A stretch of DNA of 64,000 nt from Treponema sp. (GTDB lineage: Bacteria; Spirochaetota; Spirochaetia; Treponematales; Treponemataceae): positions 33,170 through 97,169 of the forward strand of contig JAGBGX010000013.1 of NCBI GenBank assembly GCA_017935745.1. The letters run 5' to 3'. Position 1 is the stretch's first letter, and the number at the start of each line of letters is the position of its first letter. The translations under genes and the position numbers were made by a program. The notes beneath the pieces were generated by a model. That model saw only the letters and a list, made by a program, of their open reading frames with translations. It did no database searches and was not told the DNA's origin. Positions 17,206 through 27,390 of this stretch are shown here, piece after piece.

Positions 17206-17589
17206 CTACCGTGCGCACGAACCGCCGCACTGGTGCGAACCGTCCTCATGGCTGCCGTGGCGGCTGCACTGGACATCGGGATTGCAGGCGAGAGTCCCTT
17301 CCGCAAGGCGGCGCACTGCCTCGTCAGCGCTTCCCGAAACGCCGCCGTACAGCCTGATTCCTGCCTGTGCAAGCGCGGTCTGGGCGCCGCCACCGATTCC
17401 TCCGCAGATCAGGACGTCCACGCCGCGCTCCTTCAGAAATCCGGCAAGCGCGCCATGTCCCGCTCCGCCCGCCGAAACAACATCGCCCGGCTTCACTTCG
17501 CCTCCGTCCACTTCGTACAGCTTGAACTGCTTCGTATGCCCGAAGTGCTGGAAAATTCCGCCGTCCTCATACGTTACCGCAACATTCAT
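17206..17589 (-). CDS. NifX/NafY-type dinitrogenase iron-molybdenum cofactor family protein
   Basis: 127 residues. The fold is recognisable from MNVAVTYEDGGIFQHFGHTK, GAGHGALAGFLKERGVDVLI and CGGIGGGAQTALAQAGIRLY, the usual pattern of small NifX-like proteins in anaerobes. They are thought to bind Fe-S or Mo clusters; the role outside nitrogen fixation is unknown. The C-terminus is Cys/His-rich (CNPDVQCSRHGSHEDGSHQC), a plausible metal site. The start has GGAGGAACT upstream. A longer frame opens at 17676 behind a very strong AGGAGGAGGA and passes through a terminator into this gene. Confidence 0.85.
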   Translation of the reverse strand: MNVAVTYEDGGIFQHFGHTKQFKLYEVDGGEVKPGDVVSAGGAGHGALAGFLKERGVDVLICGGIGGGAQTALAQAGIRLYGGVSGSADEAVRRLAEGTLACNPDVQCSRHGSHEDGSHQCGGSCAR

Positions 17590-17607
17590 AGTTCCTCCGT
17601 TAAAAGC

Positions 17608-17638
17608 AAAAAAAAGCCCCGGCGCACAAACCGCCGGG
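17608..17638 (-). terminator. Rho-independent terminator of pckG
   Basis: On the minus strand CCCGGCG / CGCCGGG with a 7-nt loop, then GC and eight T. It lies between pckG and the NifX-like start and is crossed by an in-frame upstream start at 17676. Confidence 0.85.
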
Positions 17639-17719
17639 ACGCTTGCATGATCATGCACGGCAGAAGAAATGCGCATGACGCATTCCTCCTCCTGCATTCC
17701 GATTTTCCAAAAATTCCGC

Positions 17720-19567
17720 CTACTTGCTCAGGCGCGCCTCAAGGTCATCAAGGCACTCCGTAAGCTCCTTCGGAAGATGCGTTCCGAATTTCGGATAGTG
17801 GTTCTCACGGATGTCCTTCACTTCCTTCAGCCAGCCTTCCTTGTCAACCGCAGTGATTGCAGGAATCTGCGCCTTGTAGACGTCGGAAAGCCCGTCGAGG
17901 TTGAGCGCGCCTTCCTTGGGCATATAGCCGATCGGCGTGTCAACGTAGTTGTCCTTGCCGTCGCAGCGGTCGAAAATCCACGCGAGCACGCGGCTGTTGT
18001 CGCCGTAGCCCGGCCACATGAATCCGCCCGGAAGATCCTTGTTCGCGTCGTCCTTGCGGAACCAGTTCACATAGAAGATTTTCGGAAGCTTGTCCTGGTC
18101 AGCGCCCGCGCCGACTTTGATCCAGTGCGCAAAGTAGTCGCCCATGTTGTAGCCGCAGAACGGCAGGATTGCGAACGGGTCGCGGCGGATTTTTCCGACA
18201 TCGGCGGCGTTGATTGTGGAAGCCGCGGTGATTTCAGAGCCGACAATCGAGCCGAGGAACACGCCGTGGTTCCAGCTGCGCGCCTGGTGCACGAGCGGAA
18301 CAGTTGACGGGCGGCGGCCGCCGAACAGGATTGCGGAAATCGGAACGCCTTTCGGATCCTCCCACTCGGGAGCGATGCACGGACACTGCTTTGCGGGAGC
18401 GGTAAAGCGCGCGTTCGGGTGCGCCATCTCCTCGCCCTTGGGAGCCTTGTCCTTCGGGAGCGCGTCGCGCGTGTTTCCCTTCCAGTCAACAAGCTTGCCC
18501 TTCGCAGGGTATCCGATTCCTTCCCACCACACGTCTCCGTCCTCGGTGAGGGCGCAGTTCGTGAAGATGGTGTTCTTTTCCGCGGAAATAAGCGCGTTCT
18601 TGTTTGATTCTTCTGAAGTTCCCGGAGCGACGCCGAAGAAGCCCGCCTCAGGGTTGATTGCGTACAGCCGTCCGTCCGCGCCGAACTTCATCCATGCGAT
18701 GTCGTCGCCGACCGTCTCGACCTTCCAGCCCGGAATTGTCGGAATGAGCATGGCGAGATTCGTCTTTCCGCAGGCCGACGGGAACGCACCGGTAACGTAC
18801 TTGACCTCGCCCTGCGGATTAGTGAGCTTGAGGATGAGCATATGCTCGGCAAGCCAGCCTTCCTCGCGCGCGATGACCGTCGCGATGCGGAGCGCGAAGC
18901 ACTTCTTTCCGAGCAGGGCGTTTCCGCCGTAGCCTGAGCCGTAGGACCAGATGAGGCGCTCCTCCGGGAAGTGCGAGATGTACTTGTGCTCGACGTCGGC
19001 GCACGGCCAGATGCCGTTGTCGCTCTCGCCGTTGTTGAGCGGCTTTCCGACGGAGTGGAGGCACGGAACGAAGTCGCCGTCAGTTCCGAGCTGCTCCCAG
19101 ACTTTTTCGCCGGCGCGCGTCATGATGTCCATGTTGAGGACGACGTACTCGGAGTCAGTCAGCTCGATTCCGTATTTTGCAATCGGAGAGCCGAGCGGTC
19201 CCATGCAGAACGGAATGACGTACATCGTGCGTCCGTGCATGCAGCCCTTGTAGAGGCCGCTCATCGTCGCCTTGAGCTCCTTGGGGTCGATCCAGTGGTT
19301 CGTCGGACCGGCATCGTCCTCCTTTACGGAAGAAATGAACGTGCGGTTCTCCACGCGCGCAACATCGCTCGGCAGGGAGCGGAAAAGGAAGCTGTTCGGT
19401 TTTTTCGCAAGCGGAGTCGCAAGCCCTGCGTCAACGCATTTTTTCATCAGGCGGTCGTATTCAGCCGTCGAGCCGTCGCAGACATACACTGCGTCAGGTT
19501 CGCACATCTTGACGCATTCCTCAACCCATGCTTTGATTTTCGCATGCTTGATGTCATTAACTGTCAT
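17720..19567 (-). CDS. pckG: phosphoenolpyruvate carboxykinase (GTP)
   Basis: 615 residues, the normal length of GTP-type PEPCK. The P-loop/kinase segment [16 protein letters not shown] is exact for this class, with [32 protein letters not shown] as the metal and nucleotide region (split here as [13 protein letters not shown] and [15 protein letters not shown]). The enzyme interconverts oxaloacetate + GTP and PEP + CO2; in fermenters it often runs toward oxaloacetate for succinate. The start [10 protein letters not shown] is chosen because GAGGAGTAATT precedes it; the longer frame to 19609 has no ribosome site. Terminator downstream; monocistronic. Confidence 0.95.
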   Translation of the reverse strand: MTVNDIKHAKIKAWVEECVKMCEPDAVYVCDGSTAEYDRLMKKCVDAGLATPLAKKPNSFLFRSLPSDVARVENRTFISSVKEDDAGPTNHWIDPKELKATMSGLYKGCMHGRTMYVIPFCMGPLGSPIAKYGIELTDSEYVVLNMDIMTRAGEKVWEQLGTDGDFVPCLHSVGKPLNNGESDNGIWPCADVEHKYISHFPEERLIWSYGSGYGGNALLGKKCFALRIATVIAREEGWLAEHMLILKLTNPQGEVKYVTGAFPSACGKTNLAMLIPTIPGWKVETVGDDIAWMKFGADGRLYAINPEAGFFGVAPGTSEESNKNALISAEKNTIFTNCALTEDGDVWWEGIGYPAKGKLVDWKGNTRDALPKDKAPKGEEMAHPNARFTAPAKQCPCIAPEWEDPKGVPISAILFGGRRPSTVPLVHQARSWNHGVFLGSIVGSEITAASTINAADVGKIRRDPFAILPFCGYNMGDYFAHWIKVGAGADQDKLPKIFYVNWFRKDDANKDLPGGFMWPGYGDNSRVLAWIFDRCDGKDNYVDTPIGYMPKEGALNLDGLSDVYKAQIPAITAVDKEGWLKEVKDIRENHYPKFGTHLPKELTECLDDLEARLSK

Positions 19568-19701
19568 AATTACTCCTCTGCTCAGAACCAGAATTGAAAT
19601 TGCATACAAGCATTCTGATTCTGTTCCTCATAATATACTTTTTTTTCACGGATTTATCAATAGAACAGCCCGCTGTCCACACAGGAATACGCAGCGCGCT
19701 G

Positions 19702-21495
19702 TCAGGAAAGGCAGCCGTCAGCCCGATTTATCAGCTCTGTTTCCCATGCAAGCAGCCGCTTTTCCGTTTCAGGGCGGTTTCCCTTCACATCGCACAGCAC
19801 CCTGAACACAGGCTCCGTGCCGCTCGGCCGCATCCAGAAAAATGCTTCCGGCTCCTTTTTTGCTGAAAGGAACATCACCTTGAGTCCGCCTGTTCCGTTG
19901 TTCCATTCCGCCGGATTCTTCACCTCCGCAGTTCCGTTTGTCACAAAGCATTCATAGGAAGCAATTCCAAGCTCTTCTAAAAGCATGTTCTTTTTCAGCT
20001 CCCAGTCCGCTTCAAATTCTTTTTTAAAGCGCTGCTTGAGCATTCCCTTGTCCGCTGTCTTTACCCGGAGCACCGCGCGCGGCTCGCTTACGCCGGTTGT
20101 TGTATACTGCGGCAGCGTTGCAATCACATCGCGCAGCGTAAAGCCGTCCCGGTATTTTTCTTCCTGATGCGACATCGTGCACCAGATATGGAACAGCCCC
20201 GGGCAGCCGCCTTTTTTTCCGTCGCGGATTGAAAGAAGCTTTACAAGCGCAAAGAGCGTTGCAACAGGATCGCGGACTGCGGAAGGATACGTTATGTTTC
20301 CGCCGTTGCTTCCTTCGCCGAAAATGCGCACCGAGAATCCTTCGCTCCGCTTTTCGCGCGCAAGGTTTACAACATTCGCCTCTCCGACTTCCGCCCGGAA
20401 AACCTGCGCGTTCATGCACCGGCAGATTTCGTCAATCCGCATGGAAGTAGGACAGTTCACTGCCACGGCAAGCTTTTTTGCGCCGCTGTTTTTCCAGTAT
20501 TCAAAGGCAAGCTCGGAAAGCACACAGAGCGCAAAGACTTCCTGGGCAGGAACAGTTCTTGCCGTCCGCTCAGCTTCATCCCAATAGACGCTGTTTCCCC
20601 TGTCGCCGTCACAGTCCGGCATATACCCAAGGAGGGCATCTGTTTTTCCTTCAGACTGAAGCGAATCCATATACCTGGCACAGTATACTAAATTTTCAGG
20701 CTCAGGAATTATTTCGTGGACAATCTGTCCGGGCGCATCATTGAATGAGGAAAAATGCATCCCGCATGAAGCGATAAGCTTTCTGTCGATTGAAGCTGCG
20801 CGCGCAGAGCCGTTCATGTCGCACACAATGCGCAGGGGATTTTTTTTAGCTGAAGCGCGGACAGCTCCAAAAAAGCGGTTCTGCCCGCCCAGATGCGCGC
20901 TGCCTGAAATGACAGTCCGTATAAAGCGCTCATATTCTTTCAAGGCGGCCTTTTTGTATTTTCCGCTCCTTGCATATATTTTTTCAGTCTGGTTTTTGTC
21001 CGCCCTGACAGCAATGGAAAGCGCATGCTCCTCCGCACCGGCGCCCGCACATTTTTCTTCAAGCCGGGCGGCAAGCTTTTTGGATTCGCTTCCTGGAAGA
21101 ACGCCGCCGTCATTCAGCCCGAATTTTATTCCGTTATACCCTATCGGATTGTGGCTTGCTGAAATGTACAGGAAGCCGTCATGCTTTTTTGCGTATGCCA
21201 TGATTTCAGGAGCGGCTGAAATTCCCAGATACACAGTTTTAATTCCGCATACAGAAAAGCACATGATAACATTCCGCGCGATTTCCGCCCCGGTAGGCCG
21301 TGTGTCAGCTGCGACAACAACCGCCGGATGTTTTTTTCCTGTTCTTGAAATCATATATTCAGCAAACGTTTCCGCAATTAGAATGCTCAGAAAACTGTTC
21401 GCCTCTCCGATTGCAGCAGAGCGGCTTTCGCTTTCACCGCTTTCCGCAAAAATTTTTCTCCATCCTGAAGCAGACAGAATCATGCCGTGTTCCAT
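19702..21495 (-). CDS. phosphoglucomutase/phosphomannomutase family protein
   Basis: 597 residues. The phosphoserine loop is SASHNPIGYNGIKFGL, the metal loop is DCDGDRGNSVY, the sugar loop contains GEGSNGGNITYPSAVRDP, and the C-terminal phosphate loop is RPSGTEPVFR. All four domains of the alpha-D-phosphohexomutase family are present. It moves phosphate between C6 and C1 of glucose or mannose. The start at 21495 (MEHGMILSASGW) is preferred over 21531 because a sigma-70 promoter (GTGACA-17-TATGCT) ends 7 bp before it. It is divergent from lysS. Confidence 0.88.
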   Translation of the reverse strand: MEHGMILSASGWRKIFAESGESESRSAAIGEANSFLSILIAETFAEYMISRTGKKHPAVVVAADTRPTGAEIARNVIMCFSVCGIKTVYLGISAAPEIMAYAKKHDGFLYISASHNPIGYNGIKFGLNDGGVLPGSESKKLAARLEEKCAGAGAEEHALSIAVRADKNQTEKIYARSGKYKKAALKEYERFIRTVISGSAHLGGQNRFFGAVRASAKKNPLRIVCDMNGSARAASIDRKLIASCGMHFSSFNDAPGQIVHEIIPEPENLVYCARYMDSLQSEGKTDALLGYMPDCDGDRGNSVYWDEAERTARTVPAQEVFALCVLSELAFEYWKNSGAKKLAVAVNCPTSMRIDEICRCMNAQVFRAEVGEANVVNLAREKRSEGFSVRIFGEGSNGGNITYPSAVRDPVATLFALVKLLSIRDGKKGGCPGLFHIWCTMSHQEEKYRDGFTLRDVIATLPQYTTTGVSEPRAVLRVKTADKGMLKQRFKKEFEADWELKKNMLLEELGIASYECFVTNGTAEVKNPAEWNNGTGGLKVMFLSAKKEPEAFFWMRPSGTEPVFRVLCDVKGNRPETEKRLLAWETELINRADGCLS

Positions 21496-21502
21496 GCGCA
21501 TA

Positions 21503-21531
21503 AGCATATCAGATTGAAGAAAACGTGTCAC
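21503..21531 (-). promoter_or_regulatory. promoter of the phosphohexomutase gene, leaderless type
   Basis: GTGACA (21526-21531), 17-bp spacer, TATGCT (21503-21508), 7 bp to ATG 21495; no Shine-Dalgarno. Confidence 0.6.
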
Positions 21532-21572
21532 CAGGAAGCGCAGCGGCGCAGGATATTCCTTTTCACGGCGGA

Positions 21573-21601
21573 TTGCTACAATTCTTCATTTCCATTATAC
21601 T
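21573..21601 (+). promoter_or_regulatory. promoter of lysS, leaderless type
   Basis: TTGCTA (21573-21578), 17-bp spacer, TATACT (21596-21601), 7 bp to ATG 21609; no Shine-Dalgarno. Confidence 0.7.
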
Positions 21602-21608
21602 TTCCGCT

Positions 21609-23231
21609 ATGGAAAACGAAACAGAAAGGAACCTCTGCCACTGGGCTGACAGGATGGCTTCAAAAATCATTGCAGAAAAAGGCAGCCTTGACACATACAC
21701 ATGCGCCTCGGGAATCACGCCGAGCGGAACCGTTCACATCGGAAACTTCCGCGAAATCATTACGGTCGATCTGGTTGCACGCGCCTTGCGGGACAGAGGC
21801 AAAAATGTGCGCTTTATCTATTCATGGGATGACTACGATGTGTTCAGGAAAGTGCCTGCCAACATGCCCGCCCCTGAGCTTCTTGAAAAATACCTGCGCT
21901 TCCCGATAACAATGGTGCCCGACACTTCCGGCCGCAATGAAAACTATGCGCGCCATCACGAGGCAGACATCGAGAGCCAGCTGCCGCGCGTGGGAATCCG
22001 CCCGGAATTCCTGTATCAGTCGCAGCGGTACCGGGCGAACCGTTATGCTGAAGGAATGAAAAAAGCGCTGCAAAACCGCCAGCTCATCAAGCAGTGCCTG
22101 AATGAATACCGCGACGAGCAGCACAAGATGAAGGACGAAGACGAATACTGGCCGGTCGCCGCATTCTGCTGCAACTGCAATAAGGATGAAACTGAAATCA
22201 CAGGCTACGACGGAGAGTACGGCGTTTCCTACAGGTGCAAGTCATGCGGCCATGAGGAATCGGGAGACCTGCGCACTTCAAAGGAATTCAAGCTCGGCTG
22301 GCGGGTTGACTGGCCTATGAGATGGAGCGAAGAAAAAGTCGTGTTCGAGCCGGGAGGAAAGGATCACATCAGTCCCGGCGGAAGCTATGACACGGCAAAG
22401 CTTGTGAGCAAAAAAGTGTACGGCTGGGATGCGCCGGTCACAATGAAATATGACTTTGTGAAGCTCAAGGGCGTGCCGGGAAAAATGTCATCATCAAAGG
22501 GAAAAGTGATTTCGCTCGTTGATGCCCTTGAAGCATATCAGGCTGAAGTCCTGCGCTACATTTTCGCTGTGAACAAGGCTGATCATGAATTCTCCATCAG
22601 CTTTGATCTTGATGTTGTCACACTGTACGAGGCGTATGACAAGACAGAGCGCATTGCATGGGGAGACGAAAAGGCAAAAAGCGAGGATCTGTTTTTGAAG
22701 GAAAAGCGGATTTATGAACTGAGCCAGATTGAAAGCGGAATGCCGGCCGTCAAGCCATATCAGATCGGCTTCCGCCTTCTTACAACGCTTCTCCAGACAT
22801 ATTCAGGCGACATTGAAGCTGCAATCAGTTCTCTTGGCGATGTGCAGGAAGCCCAGAAGGAAACGCTCCGCCGGCGCTGTGCGTGCGCCTGGTACTGGAT
22901 AACAGAGTGCGCCCCGGAATGCGCAAGCGACTTCTGCTTTACGCTCAGGGAAAATGGAGCGCGCTCAGAAAGCATAACAGGAGCGGTGCAGAAAGCCGTG
23001 AACCGTGTGCGCACAGAGATTGCTCCCCGCATCGGCTCATTTCCCACAGACAAGGACTGCCAGCAGGAAATGTACCGCATCGCATCGGAAACGGGAATCG
23101 AGCCGAAAGAGCTTTTCACAGCCCTCTATCAGGCGCTTATCGGAAAGGATCAGGGGCCGCGGCTTGCAAGCTTCTTCAGGATTATCGGAAAGGAGCGGCT
23201 TGACAAAATACTGAAGGCATACGGACTGTAG
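21609..23231 (+). CDS. lysS: lysyl-tRNA synthetase, class I
   Basis: 540 residues. It has the class I signatures SGTVHIGNFREI (HIGH) and PGKMSSSKGKVISL (KMSKS), so this is the archaeal-type LysRS1 found in spirochaetes and some alphaproteobacteria, unrelated to class II LysRS. A zinc-type region lies near 205-235 (CCNCNKDE, CKSCGHE). It charges tRNA-Lys. The start at 21609 is set by the promoter ending 7 bp upstream. The frame is open from 21525 but the extra residues overlap the promoter. Confidence 0.95.
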   Translation: MENETERNLCHWADRMASKIIAEKGSLDTYTCASGITPSGTVHIGNFREIITVDLVARALRDRGKNVRFIYSWDDYDVFRKVPANMPAPELLEKYLRFPITMVPDTSGRNENYARHHEADIESQLPRVGIRPEFLYQSQRYRANRYAEGMKKALQNRQLIKQCLNEYRDEQHKMKDEDEYWPVAAFCCNCNKDETEITGYDGEYGVSYRCKSCGHEESGDLRTSKEFKLGWRVDWPMRWSEEKVVFEPGGKDHISPGGSYDTAKLVSKKVYGWDAPVTMKYDFVKLKGVPGKMSSSKGKVISLVDALEAYQAEVLRYIFAVNKADHEFSISFDLDVVTLYEAYDKTERIAWGDEKAKSEDLFLKEKRIYELSQIESGMPAVKPYQIGFRLLTTLLQTYSGDIEAAISSLGDVQEAQKETLRRRCACAWYWITECAPECASDFCFTLRENGARSESITGAVQKAVNRVRTEIAPRIGSFPTDKDCQQEMYRIASETGIEPKELFTALYQALIGKDQGPRLASFFRIIGKERLDKILKAYGL

Positions 23232-23285
23232 CCGAAGCCATGCAGCTGTCCTGCCCGTCAGAGCAGCCAGCGCACAGGAGGAACT

Positions 23286-24860
23286 ATGACGATTATAGAC
23301 GGAAACAGCCTTACAATAGAAGATGTCTGGGACATCGCATGCAGCAATGCACAGGCATCTTTTCCTGAAAGCACATCATTCTGGGACACCATTGAAAAAG
23401 CCCGCGCATTCCTGACGGACTATATACAGACCGGCGTTCCCGCATACGGAATCACAACAGGCTTCGGCGACTCCTGCGCAAGCCAGATCAGCGTCAAAAA
23501 AGCCGGCGAGCTTCAGCGCGACATCGTTACATACCATGGCATCGGGCTGGGGAAAAAATTCAGCCGGGAGACAGGACGGGCTGTGCTTCTGTGCAGGCTG
23601 AACAGCAACGTAAAGGGCGGACACAGCGCAATCAGGCCCGAGCTTGCAAAGATGATGCTGACTCTTCTTGACAGGGACATCATTCCCGTAATCCCGCAGC
23701 TTGGCTCCGTAGGAGCTTCAGGAGACTTGACTCCGCTTTCGTATCTTGCGGCTGTCATCATGGGGCAGCGCGATGTTTACTACAAAGGGCGCATTGTTCC
23801 CGCCAGGGAAGCGCTTGATGCGGAAGGAATCGAGCCGCTTCCGCTTGAAGCAAAGGAAGGGCTTGCACTCATGAACGGAACATCCGTCATGACAGCAGTT
23901 GCCGCGCTTGCATGGAAAAAAGCTGAGCGCCTTGCCGCAATATCAGACTTTCTTACAGCTGTCACTTCGGAAATCACCAGAGGAAAAGACACTCCGTTCG
24001 TTGCAAAAGCCAGCGAAATCAAAAACCATCAGGGACAGTGCGAAAGCGCATCGTATATCTACAGCATCATAAAGAATTCCCGGCGCGTCTATAAATATGA
24101 AGAATTCCTGAAGTCAAAGATTGAAGCAATCGGCGAAAAAGGATACAAAAAGCAGGAAAACAAAATTCAGGACAGATACTCAATCCGCTGCGCTCCGCAG
24201 ATTTCCGGCGTATACCGCGACACGCTTGAAGTTGCCCGGAAATGGATTACGGAAGAGCTGAACTCTGCAAATGACAATCCGCTTGTAGACATAGAAAGCG
24301 GACGGCTCTTGAACACGGGAAACTTTTACGGCGGACACATCTGCGCTGCGTGCGACTACCTGAGGACGGCGCTTGCAAACATTTCAGACTTGAGCGACAA
24401 GCAGGCGGAAGTGATTATCGACGGAAAATTCAACGGGCTCACTGAAAACCTCATTCCCTTCACGCCGGACGATGATCCGCGCTCAGGACTGCGGCTCGGA
24501 TTCAAGGCAGTTCAGATTACAATCAGCGCAATCCGCGGAGAAGTCATGAGCCTGTGCTTTCCTATCAGCCTCACCAGCCAGCCGACAGAAGCGCTGAACC
24601 AGGACAAGGTTTCCATGGGAACGATATCTGCCCGCAAGCTTGACGAGCAGATTGAGCTTGTCTACCTTCAGTTTGCAGCCCATCTGCTTGCGGCAATGCA
24701 GGCAGTTGACTTGTGCGGCAAGGCTGACTTCGCTCCGCTTACACAGTCAGTGCATGATGAAGTCCGCAGAATAAGCAGTTTTGTCATGGACGACCGCGAG
24801 CTTGACAAGGAAACAGAAGCCGTGTCTGAATGGCTCAAAAAGACAGAGCTGTTCTCATAG
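23286..24860 (+). CDS. hutH: histidine ammonia-lyase (HAL/PAL family)
   Basis: 524 residues. The MIO prosthetic group would form from the Ala-Ser-Gly of GSVGASGDLTPLSYLA; other family marks are YGITTGFGDS, NSNVKGGHSAIRP and EALNQDKVSMGT. It deaminates histidine to urocanate, or another aromatic amino acid if specificity differs. No hutU, hutI or hutG is adjacent, so the pathway context is missing. ACAGGAGGAACT precedes the ATG. It lies 54 bp after lysS on the same strand. Confidence 0.88.
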   Translation: MTIIDGNSLTIEDVWDIACSNAQASFPESTSFWDTIEKARAFLTDYIQTGVPAYGITTGFGDSCASQISVKKAGELQRDIVTYHGIGLGKKFSRETGRAVLLCRLNSNVKGGHSAIRPELAKMMLTLLDRDIIPVIPQLGSVGASGDLTPLSYLAAVIMGQRDVYYKGRIVPAREALDAEGIEPLPLEAKEGLALMNGTSVMTAVAALAWKKAERLAAISDFLTAVTSEITRGKDTPFVAKASEIKNHQGQCESASYIYSIIKNSRRVYKYEEFLKSKIEAIGEKGYKKQENKIQDRYSIRCAPQISGVYRDTLEVARKWITEELNSANDNPLVDIESGRLLNTGNFYGGHICAACDYLRTALANISDLSDKQAEVIIDGKFNGLTENLIPFTPDDDPRSGLRLGFKAVQITISAIRGEVMSLCFPISLTSQPTEALNQDKVSMGTISARKLDEQIELVYLQFAAHLLAAMQAVDLCGKADFAPLTQSVHDEVRRISSFVMDDRELDKETEAVSEWLKKTELFS

Positions 24861-24956
24861 CGCGCGCAAAAACCGGCCGCACAGCCGCTGTGTGCAGGCA
24901 GACAAAAAGCTTTATGCTTTAGCTCAGCCTTAAAAAATAATTCGCAAGGAGCTGAC

Positions 24957-26108
24957 ATGAACAGTACAGGAAGCATACGCTATGCAGGTGTAAACGACTG
25001 CAAGATTGACTTGTTTGAAGGGCAGTACCGCGTCCCGAACGGAATGTCCTACAATTCGTATGTGATTGAAGACAGGCAGTGCGCTGTCCTCGACACAGCT
25101 GACGCGCACTATGCGGACGAATGGCTTTCAAATGTGGAGCGCATCCTGAACGGAAGAAACGCAGACTACCTGATTGTATCCCACATGGAAATGGATCACG
25201 CAGCAGGAATCGTTCAGTTCATGGAAAAAAATCCCCAGGCAAAAATCGTTGCGACAGCAGCCGCCTTCAGAATGATGACGCAGTTTTTCAAAACTGATTT
25301 TTCCGAACGGAAGATTATTGCAGCTGACGGCTCCACGCTTGACCTTGGAACGCACAGGCTGACGTTTATCACAGCTCCGATGGTTCACTGGCCGGAAGTC
25401 ATGATGACCTATGATGCGGCGGACAAGACGCTTTTTTCAGCGGACGCATTCGGAAAATTCGGGGCGCTCGGCACAGAAGAGGAATGGGACTGCGAGGCGC
25501 GCCGGTATTACTTCGGGATTGTCGGAAAGTACGGGCAGCAGGTTCAGTCGCTGCTCAAAAAAGTGTCCGCGCTTGACATACAGAATATCTGCCCGCTGCA
25601 CGGACCAGTTCTTTCAGAGAATCTCAGCCATTACATGCAGCTGTACAGCATCTGGTCATCGTATCAGAGCGAAACAGACGGCGTGTTCATTGCATACGCA
25701 TCTGTATACGGAAACACAAAAAAGGCGGCGCAGCTTCTTGCCCGGAAACTGGAGGCAGCCAACGTAAAATATGAAATTGCAGACCTTGCCCGCGAGGACA
25801 TGGCGGAATGCGTTGAAAATGCGTTCAGATACAGCAAGCTTGTCCTTGCCTCGGTCACGTATGACTCAGGAGTATTTCCGTGCATGAAAACATTTATCAG
25901 CATGATTGCAGACAGAAATTTCCAGAACAAAACAGTCGCATTCATAGAAAACGGAAGCTGGGCGCCTGCAGCTGCAAAGACAATGAAGCAGCTCCTTGAA
26001 GGATGCAGGAATATATCGTTCGCACAGAACCAGGTCACGGTGAAATCCGCGCTGAACAGCGGCAGCGAAGCGGCAGTTGAATCCCTTGCACAGGAACTCG
26101 CAGGCTGA
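24957..26108 (+). CDS. flavodiiron protein (FprA-type A flavoprotein)
   Basis: 383 residues. A metallo-beta-lactamase-like domain carries the diiron ligands HMEMDH, a later His in APMVHWPE, Asp in SADAFGKFG and His in CPLHGPV. A flavodoxin domain follows from about residue 240 (YASVYGNTKKAAQLLARKL; TYDSGVFPCM). Flavodiiron proteins reduce O2 to water or NO to N2O and protect anaerobes; the electron donor is usually rubredoxin, which is not nearby. CAAGGAGCTGAC precedes the start. Confidence 0.92.
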   Translation: MNSTGSIRYAGVNDCKIDLFEGQYRVPNGMSYNSYVIEDRQCAVLDTADAHYADEWLSNVERILNGRNADYLIVSHMEMDHAAGIVQFMEKNPQAKIVATAAAFRMMTQFFKTDFSERKIIAADGSTLDLGTHRLTFITAPMVHWPEVMMTYDAADKTLFSADAFGKFGALGTEEEWDCEARRYYFGIVGKYGQQVQSLLKKVSALDIQNICPLHGPVLSENLSHYMQLYSIWSSYQSETDGVFIAYASVYGNTKKAAQLLARKLEAANVKYEIADLAREDMAECVENAFRYSKLVLASVTYDSGVFPCMKTFISMIADRNFQNKTVAFIENGSWAPAAAKTMKQLLEGCRNISFAQNQVTVKSALNSGSEAAVESLAQELAG

Positions 26109-26169
26109 AATGATTCCCGCCGGAAAATCCCCGGCAGCACCGGGGACAAATCCGCAGAATTCAGCTCTG

Positions 26170-27201
26170 CTATGCCTGCAATGATGTTACCGCAACTGTT
26201 GCAATGATATCGTCAACAGAGCAGCCGCGGCTCAAGTCGTTCAGCGGCTTGGCAAAACCCTGGCAGACAGGACCGATTGCCATCCAGCCGCCCATGCGCT
26301 GCGCAATCTTGTAGCCGATGTTTCCCGCATTGATGTTGGGGAACACAAAGACATTCGCATGCCCTGCAACGCTGCTTCCCGGAGCCTTGAGAGCCGCGAC
26401 TTCCGGCGAGACAGCCGCATCAAACTGAAATTCTCCGTCAAGCGCAAGAGCAGGAGCTTTTTCCTTTGCAATCCACACAGCCTCCTGAACCTTTGGAACA
26501 GACTTACAGAACTTGTCATCGTTTCCGCTTCCTTTTGTTGAAAATGAAAGAAACGCGACTTTCGGCTCAATGCCCGCAATCTTCCTTGCCGTGTCCGCCG
26601 CCGCAACCGCAATGTCCGCAAGCTCTTCGCCTGAAGGCTCAATGTTGATTGCGCAGTCCGCAAAAAGCGCAACACCCTCGGGAATGTATGCGTTGCCTCC
26701 TTCAGGCGCAACCATGATAAAGCTTGAAGAAACCGTCTTGATTCCCGGGGCTGTCTTTATAACCTGAAGCCCGGGGCGCAGCGTATTCGCAGTTGAATGG
26801 CACGCGCCGGAAACAAATCCGTCCGCATCGCCTGCCTTGAGCATGAGCGCTCCGAACATTGTGCGGTCCTTCAGAAGATATTCACGCGCTTCTTCAGCCG
26901 AAGCATACTCAGGCTTTCCCGTTTTTTTGTTCACCTTCCCTTCGCGCGCCGCAAAAAGAATCTGCGCATACCTGTCTATGTCGGGGCTAGCAGCAGGATT
27001 CACAATCTCCACGCCTGAAAGGTCAGCATCCGGCGCAACAGAGGCGCACTCTTCAGCAGTGCCGATGAGCAGAATTTTCGCAATTTCTTCCTTTACAATC
27101 CGGGATGCGGCAGTGACAACGCGCTTGTCTTCCCCCTCGCACAGCACTATTTTCCTGCCGGCCTTTTTAGCCTTTTCCTTCAACTCTGAAACAAAATCCA
27201 T
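26170..27201 (-). CDS. pta: phosphate acetyltransferase
   Basis: 343 residues, the short Pta form without the DRTGG regulatory extension. Signatures: KIVLCEGEDKRVVTAA, SGACHSTANTLRPGLQ, SFSTKGSG and HANVFVFPNINAGNIGYK. It interconverts acetyl-CoA and acetyl phosphate, giving ATP with acetate kinase. ackA is not in the window. AAGGTG precedes the ATG. It is divergent from ilvE. Confidence 0.95.
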   Translation of the reverse strand: MDFVSELKEKAKKAGRKIVLCEGEDKRVVTAASRIVKEEIAKILLIGTAEECASVAPDADLSGVEIVNPAASPDIDRYAQILFAAREGKVNKKTGKPEYASAEEAREYLLKDRTMFGALMLKAGDADGFVSGACHSTANTLRPGLQVIKTAPGIKTVSSSFIMVAPEGGNAYIPEGVALFADCAINIEPSGEELADIAVAAADTARKIAGIEPKVAFLSFSTKGSGNDDKFCKSVPKVQEAVWIAKEKAPALALDGEFQFDAAVSPEVAALKAPGSSVAGHANVFVFPNINAGNIGYKIAQRMGGWMAIGPVCQGFAKPLNDLSRGCSVDDIIATVAVTSLQA

Positions 27202-27308
27202 AGTTCACCTTCTTACAAAATGTGTTTCCTACAGAATACCACTAAGACAAAAATACTTCAATTGAAAAAAGATGCAGGAGGAACGAAGTTCTCTGAAGGA
27301 TCCCTTCA

Positions 27309-27337
27309 TTGCACATTTTTGCTGAATATGATATCAT
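27309..27337 (+). promoter_or_regulatory. promoter of ilvE
   Basis: TTGCAC (27309-27314), 17-bp spacer, TATCAT (27332-27337). The leader is about 47 nt and contains GAGGTG before the start. Confidence 0.55.
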
Positions 27338-27390
27338 TGCTGTTATCATTATCTTCCGGCATGAATACCGGCATTTTTTCGAGGTGCTGT

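Noticed and set aside
27328..27390. Leucine-rich leader peptide before ilvE suggesting attenuation
   Set aside because: The ATG at 27328 lies upstream of the predicted transcription start, the frame has no stop before ilvE, and the supposed terminator has only a 4-bp stem.
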